From the NCBI GenBank assembly GCA_016125585.1, contig WGLL01000011.1, positions 310,001-374,000 on the forward strand: a stretch of DNA of 64,000 nt, given 5' to 3'. Positions 38,215-47,844 of this stretch are shown piece by piece. The DNA comes from Caulobacter sp. GTDB taxonomy: Bacteria > Pseudomonadota > Alphaproteobacteria > Caulobacterales > Caulobacteraceae. The translations under genes and the position numbers were made by a program. The notes under the pieces are model-generated. The model was given only the letters and a program-made list of their open reading frames with translations, was not told the DNA's origin and made no database searches. The number at the start of each line of letters is the position of its first letter. The first letter of the stretch is position 1.

Positions 38215-39450
38215 ATGCGCGGGCGTGGTGGCGTAGGGACGGGCAGGCGGTGGACGGCGGCGATGATCGCCGGCGGTCTGATCGTGGCCGCCCTTGGCGT
38301 CGGCGCCTTCGCTCAGGCGTCGAACGCCCTGGTCGGCGTGCTCAAGGTTCGGCTGGGCGGCGATTCGGCGGAAACCCGTCTGGTCGTCGATCTCGACCGC
38401 TCCGTCACCGGAAAGATGATCAATGACGGCTCGACCGGTCGCGAGGTCGTCGTCGCCTTTCCGAAAGTCGCCATGAGCGGCGACATGAAGGGCGCCGGAC
38501 AGGGCGTCGTCCGCCGCTGGACCATGACTCCCAAGGGCGGTTCGGCCCGACTCACCATCGAGCTTTCCCGCAACGCCCAGGTTTCGCGCCGCTTCCTGCT
38601 GCCGCCGGGCGACGGCGTTGATCACTATCGCTATGTCATCGACCTGAAGGCCGTCGGCGGCGGTCGGGATGATCCCCGTGATACCCGCGGGCTTGGCCCG
38701 GCGCAGTCCGCGCCGGTCGAGGTCGCCTCGCGCCGCGAGCCGACGATCCCGATCAAGGCCTCCCGCCGCAGCGGCCGCAAGGTCATCGTCATCGACGCCG
38801 GCCATGGCGGGCACGATCCCGGCGCCCTGGGCCGCAATGCCCATGAGAAGGACGTCACCCTCTCGGCCGCCCTGGCCCTGAAGAAGCGGCTGGAGAAGAC
38901 CGGGCGCTATACGGTCATCCTGACCCGCGACAGCGACGTCTATGTGCCGCTGGAAGGGCGTGTGCGCATTGCCCGCCGGGCTGACGCAGACCTGTTCATC
39001 TCTCTGCACGCCGACGCCGGTCCTGAGTCCACCAGCGGCGCCAGCGTCTACACCCTGTCGGAAAAGGGCGAGGGCCGGGTTGGCAAGGTCCTGAACAAGG
39101 ACGACTGGCTGATGAACGCGTCGGTCAACGGCGGGGATCGCGGCGTCGGCCAGATTCTGCTCGACCTTTCGCAGCGCGCGACCAAGAACCGATCCGCCGC
39201 TTTCGCCGAACTGCTGGTTGATGAGATTTCCGATGTCACGCCGATGCTGCGTCGCAGCCACCGTGACGCCAATCTGATGGTCCTCCTGGCCCCGGACGTG
39301 CCGGCGGTGCTGCTGGAAATGGGCTTCATCACCAGCCCCAGCGACGAATCGCTGCTGACCTCCCCGGCCAGTCAGGCGCGGTTGGCCGACCGGATCGGCG
39401 ACGCGATCGATCGCTGGTTCTCCCGTGACCTTCGGGTGGCTTCACGATAG
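38215..39450 (+). CDS. amiC: N-acetylmuramoyl-L-alanine amidase AmiC
   Basis: Periplasmic zinc amidase that splits septal peptidoglycan during cell separation. The 411-residue product has a signal/anchor segment (MIAGGLIVAALGVGAFAQA), an AMIN domain (about 40-150) and an Amidase_3 domain with VIDAGHGGHDPGA (zinc histidine), NAHEKDVTLSAAL, the LFISLHADA histidine and LLEMGFITSPSDE (catalytic glutamate). The ATG follows a GAGG site at proper spacing; an earlier in-frame TTG overlaps that site. It is followed by mrcA, another wall enzyme. Confidence 0.94.
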   Translation: MRGRGGVGTGRRWTAAMIAGGLIVAALGVGAFAQASNALVGVLKVRLGGDSAETRLVVDLDRSVTGKMINDGSTGREVVVAFPKVAMSGDMKGAGQGVVRRWTMTPKGGSARLTIELSRNAQVSRRFLLPPGDGVDHYRYVIDLKAVGGGRDDPRDTRGLGPAQSAPVEVASRREPTIPIKASRRSGRKVIVIDAGHGGHDPGALGRNAHEKDVTLSAALALKKRLEKTGRYTVILTRDSDVYVPLEGRVRIARRADADLFISLHADAGPESTSGASVYTLSEKGEGRVGKVLNKDDWLMNASVNGGDRGVGQILLDLSQRATKNRSAAFAELLVDEISDVTPMLRRSHRDANLMVLLAPDVPAVLLEMGFITSPSDESLLTSPASQARLADRIGDAIDRWFSRDLRVASR

Positions 39451-39541
39451 CGGCCCAGCCTCTCCGGCGAACACCGGTGAAGCGTGATCTGTGACCCCTC
39501 CGTCATTGGCGCCCGGCCTCAGGCGCGCTAGAGGGATTCCC

Positions 39542-41971
39542 ATGTCGGAAAAGCGTGCAGGCGGCGTCTGGCCGGTCTTCAATCCGCCCGAGCGGTGGGT
39601 GGCGGTATTGGGTATCGCCGTGCTCAGCCTCATTGCCGTGGCGGGCTTCGCGATCGCCATCTATGCGGCTGTCCTGTTCCACGACATGCCCGACGCGGGC
39701 GATCTGGTGGACTATCGCCCGCCAACGGCCACGCGGGTTTATGGCTGGGACGGCACCCTGATTGGCGAGTTCAGCCGTGAGCGTCGCATCTTCGTCCCCT
39801 ACGACCAGATGCCGCCGCGCCTGGTGCAGGCCTTCATGGCCGCCGAGGACCGCAACTTCTTCCATCACAGCGGCGTCGATGTTCAGGGCCTGGGCCGGGC
39901 CATGCTGCGCAATGTGGTCAATGTGGTGCGTGGGCGACGCTTGGAGGGCGGCTCGACTATCACCCAGCAGGTCGCCAAGAACGTACTGCTGACCAGCGAC
40001 GCGACGCTGGGCCGCAAGCTGAAGGAAGCCATTCTCGCCCGCCGTCTGGAACAGACCCTGACCAAGGATCACATCCTTGAGCTCTATCTGAACGAGATCT
40101 GGCTGGGCTATCGCAGCTACGGCGTCGCCGCGGCGGCCTACAACTATTTCGGCAAGTCCCTGGACAACCTCAGCCTGGCGGAAATGGCTTATCTGGCCTC
40201 ACTGCCCAAGGGGCCGGACAACTATCATCCGATCCGCCAGAAGGCGAACGCCATCGGCCGCCGCAACTGGGTCCTGAGCCAGATGGCCGAACTGGGCTGG
40301 GTCAGCCGGGCCGAGGCCGAGGCGGCGATGAAGGAGGACCTGATCGTCCAGTCCGCCCCCTCGCGCGCCAAGTACAAGGACGCTGACTATTTCGTCGAGG
40401 AGGTCCGTCGGCGGGGTCTGGGGACGATGGGCGAGCGCCTCACCGAAGGCGGCTACTACATGCGCACCACCCTGGACTCCAACCTGCAGACGGCGGCGCG
40501 GGTCGCCCTGATGAACGGGCTGGAGAACTATGACCGTCGCCACGGCTGGCGTGGCGCCTGGGGTCATACCGACATGGCCGCGGGCTGGGAAAAGGCCGCC
40601 CTGAAGCAATCGCCGCCGTCGGAGCGCCGGGGCTGGCGCGCCGCAGTGGTGCAGTCGGTCGAGGGCGGGGTTCGCGTGCAGCCGGCCAAGGACTTTGCCG
40701 CGGGGCCGCTGGCGTCCGAGGACGTGGCCTGGGCGCGCGGCGGCAAGGGGCTGAACGTCGGCGACCTGATCTTCGTCGAGCCGGATGACAAGAAGCCTGG
40801 CGAATACCGGCTCAAGCAGGTGCCGCAGGTCAATGGCGCGCTTGTCGCCATCGAGCCCAACTCGGGCCGGGTGCTGGCGATGGTCGGCGGCTACAGCTAT
40901 TCGCTGTCCAACTTCAACCGGGCGACCCAGGCGATGCGCCAGCCCGGCTCGGCCATCAAGCCGTTCGTCTATGCGGCGGCGCTGGAGGGCGACTACACCC
41001 CGGCCAGCATGGTCACCGACGCCCAGATCACCCTCAAGGGGGCGGTCAATGGCGAGGACTGGACGCCGGAAAACTACAACAAGAAATACTACGGTTCGAT
41101 GCCCCTGCGGCGCGGCCTTGAGCTGTCGCGCAACGCCATGACCGTGCGCCTGGCGCAGGGCGTGGGCATGCGCAAGGTCTCCGATCTGGCGATCAAGATG
41201 GGCGTGACCAACAATATGGCGCCGGTTCTGGCCATGGCCCTGGGGGCCGGCGAGACCACGCCGCTGAAGATCACCGGCGCCTACGCCGCCTTCGCCAATG
41301 GCGGACGCCGGGTGGAGCCGCACATGATCGAGCTGGTCGAGGATCGCGAGGGCAAGGTTCTGTTCCGGGCGGACAAGCGTGACTGCCCGCGCTGCAATGC
41401 CGGCTTCAACGGCGACGAAAGTCCCAGGATTCCGCCGGGCGGACAGCAGGTGATCGATCCGGTCACGGCCTATCAGATCACCTCGATGCTGGAAGGGGTG
41501 GTCCAGCGCGGCACCGCGACCCAGGCCCGGGTGCTGGGCCGGCCTGTCGCCGGCAAGACCGGCACCACCAACGAATACCGCAGCGCCTGGTTCGTCGGCT
41601 ACACGCCTCAGATCGTCGTCGGGGTGTTCGTCGGCTTCGACGACAACCGCTCGCTCGGCCACGGCGAGGTCGGCGGGGTGGCGTCTCTGCCGATCTTCAT
41701 CGACTTCATGCAGTCGGCCCTGAAGGACGTGCCGCCCACCGAGTTCAAGGCCCCCAAGGAGGCCAGGTTCGCCATGGTCGGTGGTATCCGCGAGGCCTTC
41801 AGGCCGGGCACCGAGCCGCGAGGTCCGGTCGGACCGCCGCCGGGACCCAAGCCGCCGGGCCCCATTCCCTACGACGACGCCTTCCGCCTGCCGGTCGCGC
41901 CGCCGCCGGAACAGAAGGCTCCGCCCAAGCCGAAGGCCAAGGCCCCCGACGATCTGAGCGGATTGTATTGA
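39542..41971 (+). CDS. mrcA: Penicillin-binding protein 1A family
   Basis: Bifunctional class A PBP that polymerises and cross-links peptidoglycan. The 809-residue protein has one N-terminal membrane anchor (about residues 17-45), a GT51 glycosyltransferase domain with AAEDRNFFHHSGVD and GGSTITQQVAKN, a PCB_OB-like insert, and a transpeptidase with the active-site RQPGSAIKPF, SRN (in LELSRNAMT) and KTGTT. It ends in a proline-rich tail, PPKPKAKAPDD. Start at MSEKRAG, 17 codons inside the longest frame. Located between amiC and prfB. Confidence 0.96.
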   Translation: MSEKRAGGVWPVFNPPERWVAVLGIAVLSLIAVAGFAIAIYAAVLFHDMPDAGDLVDYRPPTATRVYGWDGTLIGEFSRERRIFVPYDQMPPRLVQAFMAAEDRNFFHHSGVDVQGLGRAMLRNVVNVVRGRRLEGGSTITQQVAKNVLLTSDATLGRKLKEAILARRLEQTLTKDHILELYLNEIWLGYRSYGVAAAAYNYFGKSLDNLSLAEMAYLASLPKGPDNYHPIRQKANAIGRRNWVLSQMAELGWVSRAEAEAAMKEDLIVQSAPSRAKYKDADYFVEEVRRRGLGTMGERLTEGGYYMRTTLDSNLQTAARVALMNGLENYDRRHGWRGAWGHTDMAAGWEKAALKQSPPSERRGWRAAVVQSVEGGVRVQPAKDFAAGPLASEDVAWARGGKGLNVGDLIFVEPDDKKPGEYRLKQVPQVNGALVAIEPNSGRVLAMVGGYSYSLSNFNRATQAMRQPGSAIKPFVYAAALEGDYTPASMVTDAQITLKGAVNGEDWTPENYNKKYYGSMPLRRGLELSRNAMTVRLAQGVGMRKVSDLAIKMGVTNNMAPVLAMALGAGETTPLKITGAYAAFANGGRRVEPHMIELVEDREGKVLFRADKRDCPRCNAGFNGDESPRIPPGGQQVIDPVTAYQITSMLEGVVQRGTATQARVLGRPVAGKTGTTNEYRSAWFVGYTPQIVVGVFVGFDDNRSLGHGEVGGVASLPIFIDFMQSALKDVPPTEFKAPKEARFAMVGGIREAFRPGTEPRGPVGPPPGPKPPGPIPYDDAFRLPVAPPPEQKAPPKPKAKAPDDLSGLY

Positions 41972-42042
41972 ACCGGCCGGCCCTGTAAGCCCGCCCTCCA
42001 CGCCGCCGTCGGCGGCGTCGCCCAAGTTGCTGGAGTAGTTGC

Positions 42043-43165
42043 ATGAGACCGGATGTCGAGGCCGCCAAGGCCGACATCGAGCAGGCGATCAGCCTGCTCA
42101 GGAGGCGTCTTTGACTGGGATCCTGCCCTAAGACGCCTGGACGAGCTGGACGCCCGTTCCGAAGACCCCACGCTCTGGGACAAGCCCAGCGAGGCCCAGG
42201 CCCTGATGCGCGAGCGCCAGCAGCTGGCCGGCAAGATCGAGGCCGTGCGCGGTCTCGAGCGCGATCTGGCCGACGCGGTCGACTATGCCGAGCTGGCCGA
42301 CATGGAAGAGGACGAGGGCGCGCTGGAAGAGGCGCGCGCCCAGTTGAAGGCTCTGCGCGAGCGCTCGGAGCGGGCGCAGCTCGAGGCGCTGCTGTCGGGC
42401 GAGGCAGACGGCAACGACGCCTTCATCGAAATCAACTCGGGCGCCGGGGGCACCGAATCCTGCGACTGGGCCAACATGCTGCTGCGCATGTACAGCCGCT
42501 GGGCCGCGGCCCATGGCTACAAGGTCGATCTGGTCGAGGAGACCTCGGGCGAAAGCGTCGGCATCAAGTCGGCGACGCTGCAGATCACCGGACCCAACGC
42601 CTACGGCTGGCTGAAGACCGAGGCCGGGGTGCACCGGCTGGTGCGCATCAGTCCCTATGACGCCGCCGCCAAGCGGCACACCAGTTTCGCCTCGGCCTGG
42701 GTGTTTCCGGTGGTCGACGACACCATCGAGATCGACATCAACACGGCCGATGTCCGCACCGACACCTACCGCGCCAGCGGCGCCGGCGGTCAGCACATCA
42801 ACAAGACCGACTCGGCGGTTCGCCTGACCCACATCCCGACCAACACGGTCGTGGCCTGCCAGTCAGGCCGCAGCCAGCACCAGAACCGGGACGAGGCCTG
42901 GAAGATGCTTCGGGCCAAGCTCTACGAACTGGAACTGCAGAAGCGCGAAGCCGCCGCCCAGGCGCTGGAAGACCAGAAGACCGACATCGGCTGGGGCCAC
43001 CAGATCCGCTCCTACGTCCTGCAGCCCTACCAGATGGTCAAGGACCTGCGGACCGGCGTCGAGACCAGCGACACCGACGGGGTGCTGAACGGCGATCTCG
43101 ACCAGTTCATGGCCGCCTCCCTGGCCCAGCGGGTCGGGGCGACGCGGGACGCGACCGAGGCGTAG
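42043..43165 (+). CDS. prfB: Peptide chain release factor 2 (programmed +1 frameshift)
   Basis: RF2 releases peptides at UGA and UAA. Translation starts at 42043, reads 23 codons to CTT (42109-42111), then shifts +1 past an in-frame TGA to continue at GAC (42113), giving 373 residues, a normal RF2. The C-terminal part has the stop-codon recognition tripeptide as SPY in [16 protein letters not shown] (E. coli has SPF) and the catalytic [10 protein letters not shown]. The shift occurs only when RF2 is scarce, so the gene regulates itself. Reading the long frame alone would give a false N terminus. Confidence 0.96.
42100..42115 (+). promoter_or_regulatory. prfB programmed +1 frameshift site
   Basis: AGGAGGCGTCTTTGAC: an internal Shine-Dalgarno-like AGGAGG three bases before CTT, followed by the in-frame TGA and C. 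This is the canonical arrangement known from E. coli prfB. Confidence 0.95.
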
Positions 43166-43198
43166 CGACCCTCGGCGGCGAACCGCCTGACGCCAGCG

Positions 43199-43594
43199 CT
43201 ACGGCCGCTTGCGGACGATGGCGTCCAGGCTCCAGCGTCCGCCGCCGGCGAAGGCCAGGTAGAAGAAGATGAAGCAGAACAGCAGAGCCGGCTCACCGCC
43301 GTTGAGGGCGGGATAGAAGCTCTTGCTGGCATGGGCCAGGAAGTAGGCCACGGCCATCATGCCCGACAGCAGGAAGGCGACGGGCCGGGTGAACAGTCCC
43401 AGCGCCAGCAGGCCGCCGCCGACGATCTCCAGCCAGCCGGCGACCAGCAGCATGGTCGGCAGAGGGTCGGGAGCACCGGGCTGGGCGACCGGGAAGTGGA
43501 AGATCTTCATCAGGCCGTGAGCCAGGAAGGCCAGGGCGGCGACGACGCGCAGGATGCTGAGCACCTTGCCCGAATGGGGCTCCAGTCTGTCCAT
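43199..43594 (-). CDS. DoxX-family membrane protein
   Basis: A 131-residue inner-membrane protein with four hydrophobic segments. The pattern ILRVVAALAFLAHGLMKIF, WLEIVGGGLLALGLFTRPVAFLLSG and the C-terminal FCFIFFYLAFAGGGRWSLDA fits the DoxX/SURF4-like family. Members are linked to thiol-redox stress or terminal oxidases in some bacteria, but the role of this branch is unknown. It lies 17 bases after the acyl ligase gene on the same strand. Confidence 0.88.
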   Translation of the reverse strand: MDRLEPHSGKVLSILRVVAALAFLAHGLMKIFHFPVAQPGAPDPLPTMLLVAGWLEIVGGGLLALGLFTRPVAFLLSGMMAVAYFLAHASKSFYPALNGGEPALLFCFIFFYLAFAGGGRWSLDAIVRKRP

Positions 43595-43611
43595 GATCTG
43601 TCCTTCCGGGC

Positions 43612-45165
43612 CTAGGCGGCCCTGGGTTGAGTGTCCGCCAGTCGCTGAATGGCGACATAGTCGGTCTTGCCGGTGCCGAGGACCGGCACTTCGGAAACCT
43701 TGAGGATCTTGCGCGGCACAGCCAGCTCCGGGGCGCCGATCGACTGGGCGTGGCTCAGCAGCATGGAGACATCCGCGTCCGCGCGATCGGTGACCAGCAG
43801 CAGCCGTTCGCCCTTCTTCGGATCCGGCATGGAAATGACAGCGTGCCGGCCGTCGGGCCAGACCGCGACGGCCAGATCCTCGGCGGCTGTCAGGGAGACC
43901 ATCTCGCCGCCGATCTTGGCGAAGCGCTTCACCCGGCCCTTGATGGTGATCCACAGGTCATCGGTCATGGTGACCACGTCGCCGGTATCGTGCCAGCCGT
44001 CTTCCGGCGGATCGACGCCGCCGTCCTCGCGCAGATAGCCGGCCATGATGTTGGGCCCGCGCAGCAACAGCCTGCCGCCTTCGGGGATGCCCTCGACCGG
44101 CTCGATCCGGTAGTCCATCCCGGGGAGCAGACCGCCGACGGTGCCCCGGCGATTGTCGTCCGGCTTGTTGACCGCGACCACCGGGGCCGCCTCGGTCGCG
44201 CCATAGCCCTCCAGCACCGGCACCCCGCCAAAGCGGTCGGCGATCAGGTTGTGGGTTTCGTCCCGCACCTTCTCGGCCCCGCAGACAATGAACTTCAGAC
44301 CCGACAGTTCGCCGGGATCGGCGGAGCGGGCGTACTGGTTCACGAAGGTGTCCGTCGCCAGCAGGATCGAGGCCTTGCAGTCCTTGATCAGCGGCGGAAT
44401 CTGCTTGGTGTGCAGCGGCGAGGGGTACTGGAAGGCCTTCATGCCGGTCAGGATCGGCAGGATGACCCCGCCCGTCAGGCCGAAGCAGTGGAAGGTCGGC
44501 AGCGGGTTGAACATCACCCAGTCGGGATCCAGGTCAATGTGCGCGGCCACCTGCATGGCGTTGGCGATCAGGTTGGCCTGGGTCAGCACCACGCCGCGCG
44601 GCGCGCCGAAGCTGCCGGAGGTAAACAGGATGACGCCGGGGTCGGACGGCTTGCTTTTGGCCGCAAAAAGTTTGGGCGACAGGGCCGCGGCCGCGGCGAA
44701 CAGCTTGTCGGAAAGACCCAGCTTGGCCCGCACATCTTCGAGATAGATCACCTTGGCGTTGGTCTCGAGGGCGTCGACCAGATCGTGCAGCTTGCCCTGT
44801 TCGATGAAGGCGTGGGCGGTCAGCACGGTCTTGACGCCGGCCAGTTTGCAGGCCGCCCGCAGATTGCGCAGGCCGGAGGTGAAGTTCAGCATCGTCGGCA
44901 CCCGCCCGAAGGCGTGCAGGCCGAAGAAGGTCACCACCACGCCGGCGCTGGAGGGCAGCAACAGGCCGACATTCTCGCCCGGCTCGGTGATCTGGGCGAT
45001 CTTGCGACCCAGGGCGAAACTGGCCCGGATCAGGTCGGTGTAGCTGAGCGGTTGCCGATTCTGATCTTCCAGAATGGACTTCTTGGCGCCGTGGCGGGTT
45101 CGGGCGACGAGCAGCGCGTCAAACAATGAGCGCTCGGCGTCCCGCGCATCATAGGCACGCGGCAT
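43612..45165 (-). CDS. AMP-dependent acyl ligase, similar to the Aas C-terminal domain
   Basis: A 517-residue ANL-superfamily ligase. The adenylate loop reads LFTSGSFGAPRGVVLTQ (consensus TSGSxGxPKG), followed by PLPTFHCFGLTGGVILPIL, VLEGYGATEAAPVV, PGMDYRIEPVEGIPEGGRLLLRGPNIM and GRVKRFAKIGGEMVSL; the catalytic lysine is in LGTGKTDYVA. These segments closely match the acyl-ACP synthetase half of E. coli Aas, but the N-terminal PlsC-like acyltransferase domain is absent. I infer activation of fatty acids for ACP or CoA. Probably co-transcribed with the DoxX gene. Confidence 0.85.
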   Translation of the reverse strand: MPRAYDARDAERSLFDALLVARTRHGAKKSILEDQNRQPLSYTDLIRASFALGRKIAQITEPGENVGLLLPSSAGVVVTFFGLHAFGRVPTMLNFTSGLRNLRAACKLAGVKTVLTAHAFIEQGKLHDLVDALETNAKVIYLEDVRAKLGLSDKLFAAAAALSPKLFAAKSKPSDPGVILFTSGSFGAPRGVVLTQANLIANAMQVAAHIDLDPDWVMFNPLPTFHCFGLTGGVILPILTGMKAFQYPSPLHTKQIPPLIKDCKASILLATDTFVNQYARSADPGELSGLKFIVCGAEKVRDETHNLIADRFGGVPVLEGYGATEAAPVVAVNKPDDNRRGTVGGLLPGMDYRIEPVEGIPEGGRLLLRGPNIMAGYLREDGGVDPPEDGWHDTGDVVTMTDDLWITIKGRVKRFAKIGGEMVSLTAAEDLAVAVWPDGRHAVISMPDPKKGERLLLVTDRADADVSMLLSHAQSIGAPELAVPRKILKVSEVPVLGTGKTDYVAIQRLADTQPRAA

Positions 45166-45246
45166 ATGGGTCAGACTCCCGAATGTTTCCCAGCGGTCTC
45201 GTTGGGAGACGACCGTATAGAGCCGCTCACGGATTGAAAAGGTCCG

Positions 45247-46266
45247 TTACCTGCCGTGATCAGGGAGAGGATTTGCAGCCGGCTCGCCGGAGGCCGCGTG
45301 CCGGCGCACGAATTTGTCGATCATGGCCAGCCAGGCGCCGCGCGGACCATCGGCCTCAAGCTGGCTGTAGGGGCCGACCGCGCCCGGCGGCCCGGGGCCG
45401 ATCTCGCAGGCGACCGCCTGTCGGCAGGCGGCGTTGAGGGGCTCGGCGGCGCTGATCAGCAGAACGGGGGCGGTAATCCCGGGCAGGGCGGTTTCGGCCT
45501 GTGCGCGCGCCTCGTTCATGGCCAGCCGCCGGCCGACGCTGGGGGCGCCCATGCGCAGGTCGGGGTTGGCCTGGGCCCAGGCCTGCTGGACGGTGTTGCG
45601 GAACCGGTCGCGACCCGGCGCGCCGGTGCGATAGGGATGGGCCTGACTCCAGCCGGGATCACCGGGCTGCCTGAACCCCTTGAGCCCCAGGCGACCCATT
45701 GCCTCTCCAACAGGCGACAACGACGCCAGGGCGGATGGCGCGGAGGCCACGACGCCGCCAGGGCGGGCGAGGTCGCGACCTGCGAGCAGGGCGATAAGAG
45801 CCCCGTCCTGGCTGCCCAGCAAGAAGACCGGCTTTCCGTCCTCGGGGATCACCACGCGCAGCATGGCCCTGACGGCCAACAGGTCGGGGGCGGTTCCAGG
45901 GATGTGGCCGTTGTCCCGCCTCACGCCAAATCGCCCGGACCCGCCCTGACCGGCGCCCTCCAGGACCCAGACGGTGTAGCCGCGGCGGTTGAAGTCGCTG
46001 ACGGTTTCGAACCACGCCTCGGCGCTTTCGCCATAGCCTGGCAGGATCAGAAGATGGGCGTCGACTCCGGTCGGCGGCGAGGCGACGCCGTAGCGTTGCG
46101 CCGGAAAGTCTCCCGCCTGAACCAGGCCCCAGGCCCAGCCTTCCGGTGGAAAGAAACGCGGCGAAAGCGAAGGCGGCGGGCGACTGTCGGTGAACGGCGC
46201 CGAGCCGCCATCGGGACCACAGGCCGCCAGCAACAGACAGAACAGAAGGGCGAAGCCGCGGACCAT
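45247..46266 (-). CDS. Alpha/beta hydrolase-like lipoprotein with altered nucleophile elbow
   Basis: A 339-residue lipoprotein (lipobox LAAC, cysteine 16) with the fold marks of lysophospholipase/monoglyceride-lipase-type alpha/beta hydrolases: LLILPGYGESAEAWFETVSDFNRRGYTVWVLEGAGQGGSG, and a late APVLLISAAEP strand. At the nucleophile elbow, where GxSxG is expected, the sequence is LLGSQDGAL (GSQDG, about 151-155). Either serine 152 acts in an atypical elbow or the enzyme is inactive. The start at MVRGFALL gives a proper signal; the longer frame does not. Confidence 0.7.
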   Translation of the reverse strand: MVRGFALLFCLLLAACGPDGGSAPFTDSRPPPSLSPRFFPPEGWAWGLVQAGDFPAQRYGVASPPTGVDAHLLILPGYGESAEAWFETVSDFNRRGYTVWVLEGAGQGGSGRFGVRRDNGHIPGTAPDLLAVRAMLRVVIPEDGKPVFLLGSQDGALIALLAGRDLARPGGVVASAPSALASLSPVGEAMGRLGLKGFRQPGDPGWSQAHPYRTGAPGRDRFRNTVQQAWAQANPDLRMGAPSVGRRLAMNEARAQAETALPGITAPVLLISAAEPLNAACRQAVACEIGPGPPGAVGPYSQLEADGPRGAWLAMIDKFVRRHAASGEPAANPLPDHGR

Positions 46267-46403
46267 TGGCGGCGAGTCTGTCCACCCTCCGTCGCCCGCC
46301 GCAAGTGTGATCCCGCCACAGGCGGTCAAAAGATCGCCTCCTGCGGGTCGCGGCCCCCCTGCAACGCCTTGATCCGGCGAGCCGGAAGGACGATCTAGGG
46401 GCC

Positions 46404-47360
46404 ATGGTCACCGTGATCGACACCCTCAAGGTCCGCCCCCGCCATCCGGAGAAGCAGGCCCGTCCCGACAGCCCGCTCTTGCGCAAGCCCGAGTGGCTGC
46501 GTGTGCGCGCGCCCGGCAGCGCCGGCTACAACGAAACCCGGGACATCGTCCGCCAGCATGGCCTGACCACGGTGTGCGAGGAGGCGGCCTGTCCCAACAT
46601 CGGTGAATGCTGGACCCAGAAGCACGCCACCATGATGATCATGGACGAGATCTGCACCCGCGCCTGCGCCTTCTGCAATGTCGCCACCGGCCGGCCCGAT
46701 CCACTGGACCCGACCGAACCGACCCGGGTGGCCGAGGCCGTCGCGACGATGGGCCTGAAGCATGTCGTCATCACCTCGGTCGACCGCGATGATCTGCCGG
46801 ACGGCGGAGCGCAACACTTCGCGGATGTGGTTCTGGCCATTCGCGCGGCGGCGCCGGCGACCACCATCGAGATCCTGACCCCCGACTTCCTGCGCAAGGG
46901 CGGCGCGGAGGCGGTGGTGATCGACGCGGCGCCCGACGTCTTCAACCACAATCTCGAGACCGTCCCGCGCCTCTATCTGAGCATCCGGCCGGGCGCGCGC
47001 TACTACAATTCCCTGCGCCTCCTGGAGCGGGTCAAGGAGCGCGACCCGGCCCGCTTCACCAAGTCAGGCCTGATGGTCGGTCTTGGCGAGAGCAAGGAAG
47101 AGGTCATGCAGGTGATGGACGACATGCGCGCCGCCGGCGTCGATTTCCTGACCATCGGCCAGTATCTGCAGCCGACCCGCAAGCATGCGCCGATCGACCG
47201 GTTCGTTACGCCCGACGAATTCGCCGCCTATGAACAGATCGCCCGCTCCAAGGGCTTCCTGATGGTTTCCTCCAGCCCCCTGACCCGCTCGTCCCATCAC
47301 GCGGGCGAGGATTTTGAACGGCTGAAGGCCGCGCGGCTGGCCCGCGAGACGGCGGCCTAG
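46404..47360 (+). CDS. lipA: Lipoyl synthase
   Basis: Radical-SAM enzyme that inserts two sulfurs into octanoyl groups on lipoyl domains of PDH and OGDH. The 318-residue product has both iron-sulfur clusters: [12 protein letters not shown] (auxiliary cluster) and CTRACAFC (radical-SAM CxxxCxxC), plus the C-terminal RSSHHAGE with the conserved serine. It is followed four bases later by a COQ10/RatA-like gene. Confidence 0.98.
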   Translation: MVTVIDTLKVRPRHPEKQARPDSPLLRKPEWLRVRAPGSAGYNETRDIVRQHGLTTVCEEAACPNIGECWTQKHATMMIMDEICTRACAFCNVATGRPDPLDPTEPTRVAEAVATMGLKHVVITSVDRDDLPDGGAQHFADVVLAIRAAAPATTIEILTPDFLRKGGAEAVVIDAAPDVFNHNLETVPRLYLSIRPGARYYNSLRLLERVKERDPARFTKSGLMVGLGESKEEVMQVMDDMRAAGVDFLTIGQYLQPTRKHAPIDRFVTPDEFAAYEQIARSKGFLMVSSSPLTRSSHHAGEDFERLKAARLARETAA

Positions 47361-47364
47361 GCGG

Positions 47365-47838
47365 TTGCGTCACGCGCTGACGCGGATTCTGCCCTATGCG
47401 CCGGAGCTCCTGTTCGAGCTGGTCGGCGACGTTGAGCGCTATCCGCAGTTCGTGCCCTGGGTCACCGGCATGCGGGTGTGGAACCGCCGCGAGCTCGAGC
47501 CGGACGTCAGCCAGCTGGACGCCGAAGCCTCCGTCGCCTTCTCCTTTCTGCGGGAGAAGTTCGCCACCCGGGTTCGCCGGGACGCGGGCCGCCGGACCAT
47601 TGCTGTTGATCTGCTCTACGGGCCGTTTCGCAGGCTAAGCAATCGCTGGCGGTTCGAACCGCATCCGGAGGGGTGCGAGGTCAGTTTCGAGATCGATTTC
47701 GAGTTCAAGGCCCCTTTCCTCGATCGCATCCTGGCAGCCAACTTCGAACCGGCCGTGGCCAGGCTGATGACCTGCTTTGAGGATCGCGCGGCGGCTCTGA
47801 GCAAGGCCGGCCCCTCGCCCCAGGCGGGGAGGAGCTGA
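47365..47838 (+). CDS. RatA/COQ10-like START-domain protein
   Basis: A 157-residue protein with the polyketide-cyclase/START-like pattern of COQ10 and RatA: LLFELVGDVERYPQFVPWVTGMRV, FSFLREKFATRVRRD, and LANFEPAVARLMTCFEDRA. COQ10 proteins bind ubiquinone and aid electron transport; RatA in E. coli was described as a ribosome-association toxin. The former seems more likely here. Translation begins at TTG immediately after lipA, indicating coupling. Confidence 0.85.
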   Translation: MRHALTRILPYAPELLFELVGDVERYPQFVPWVTGMRVWNRRELEPDVSQLDAEASVAFSFLREKFATRVRRDAGRRTIAVDLLYGPFRRLSNRWRFEPHPEGCEVSFEIDFEFKAPFLDRILAANFEPAVARLMTCFEDRAAALSKAGPSPQAGRS

Positions 47839-47844
47839 GCCCGG

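Noticed and set aside
42053-42112. prfB start at 42053 in the long frame
   Set aside because: It produces a non-conserved serine/arginine-rich leader; the ATG at 42043 with the CTT-TGA-C shift gives a standard RF2.
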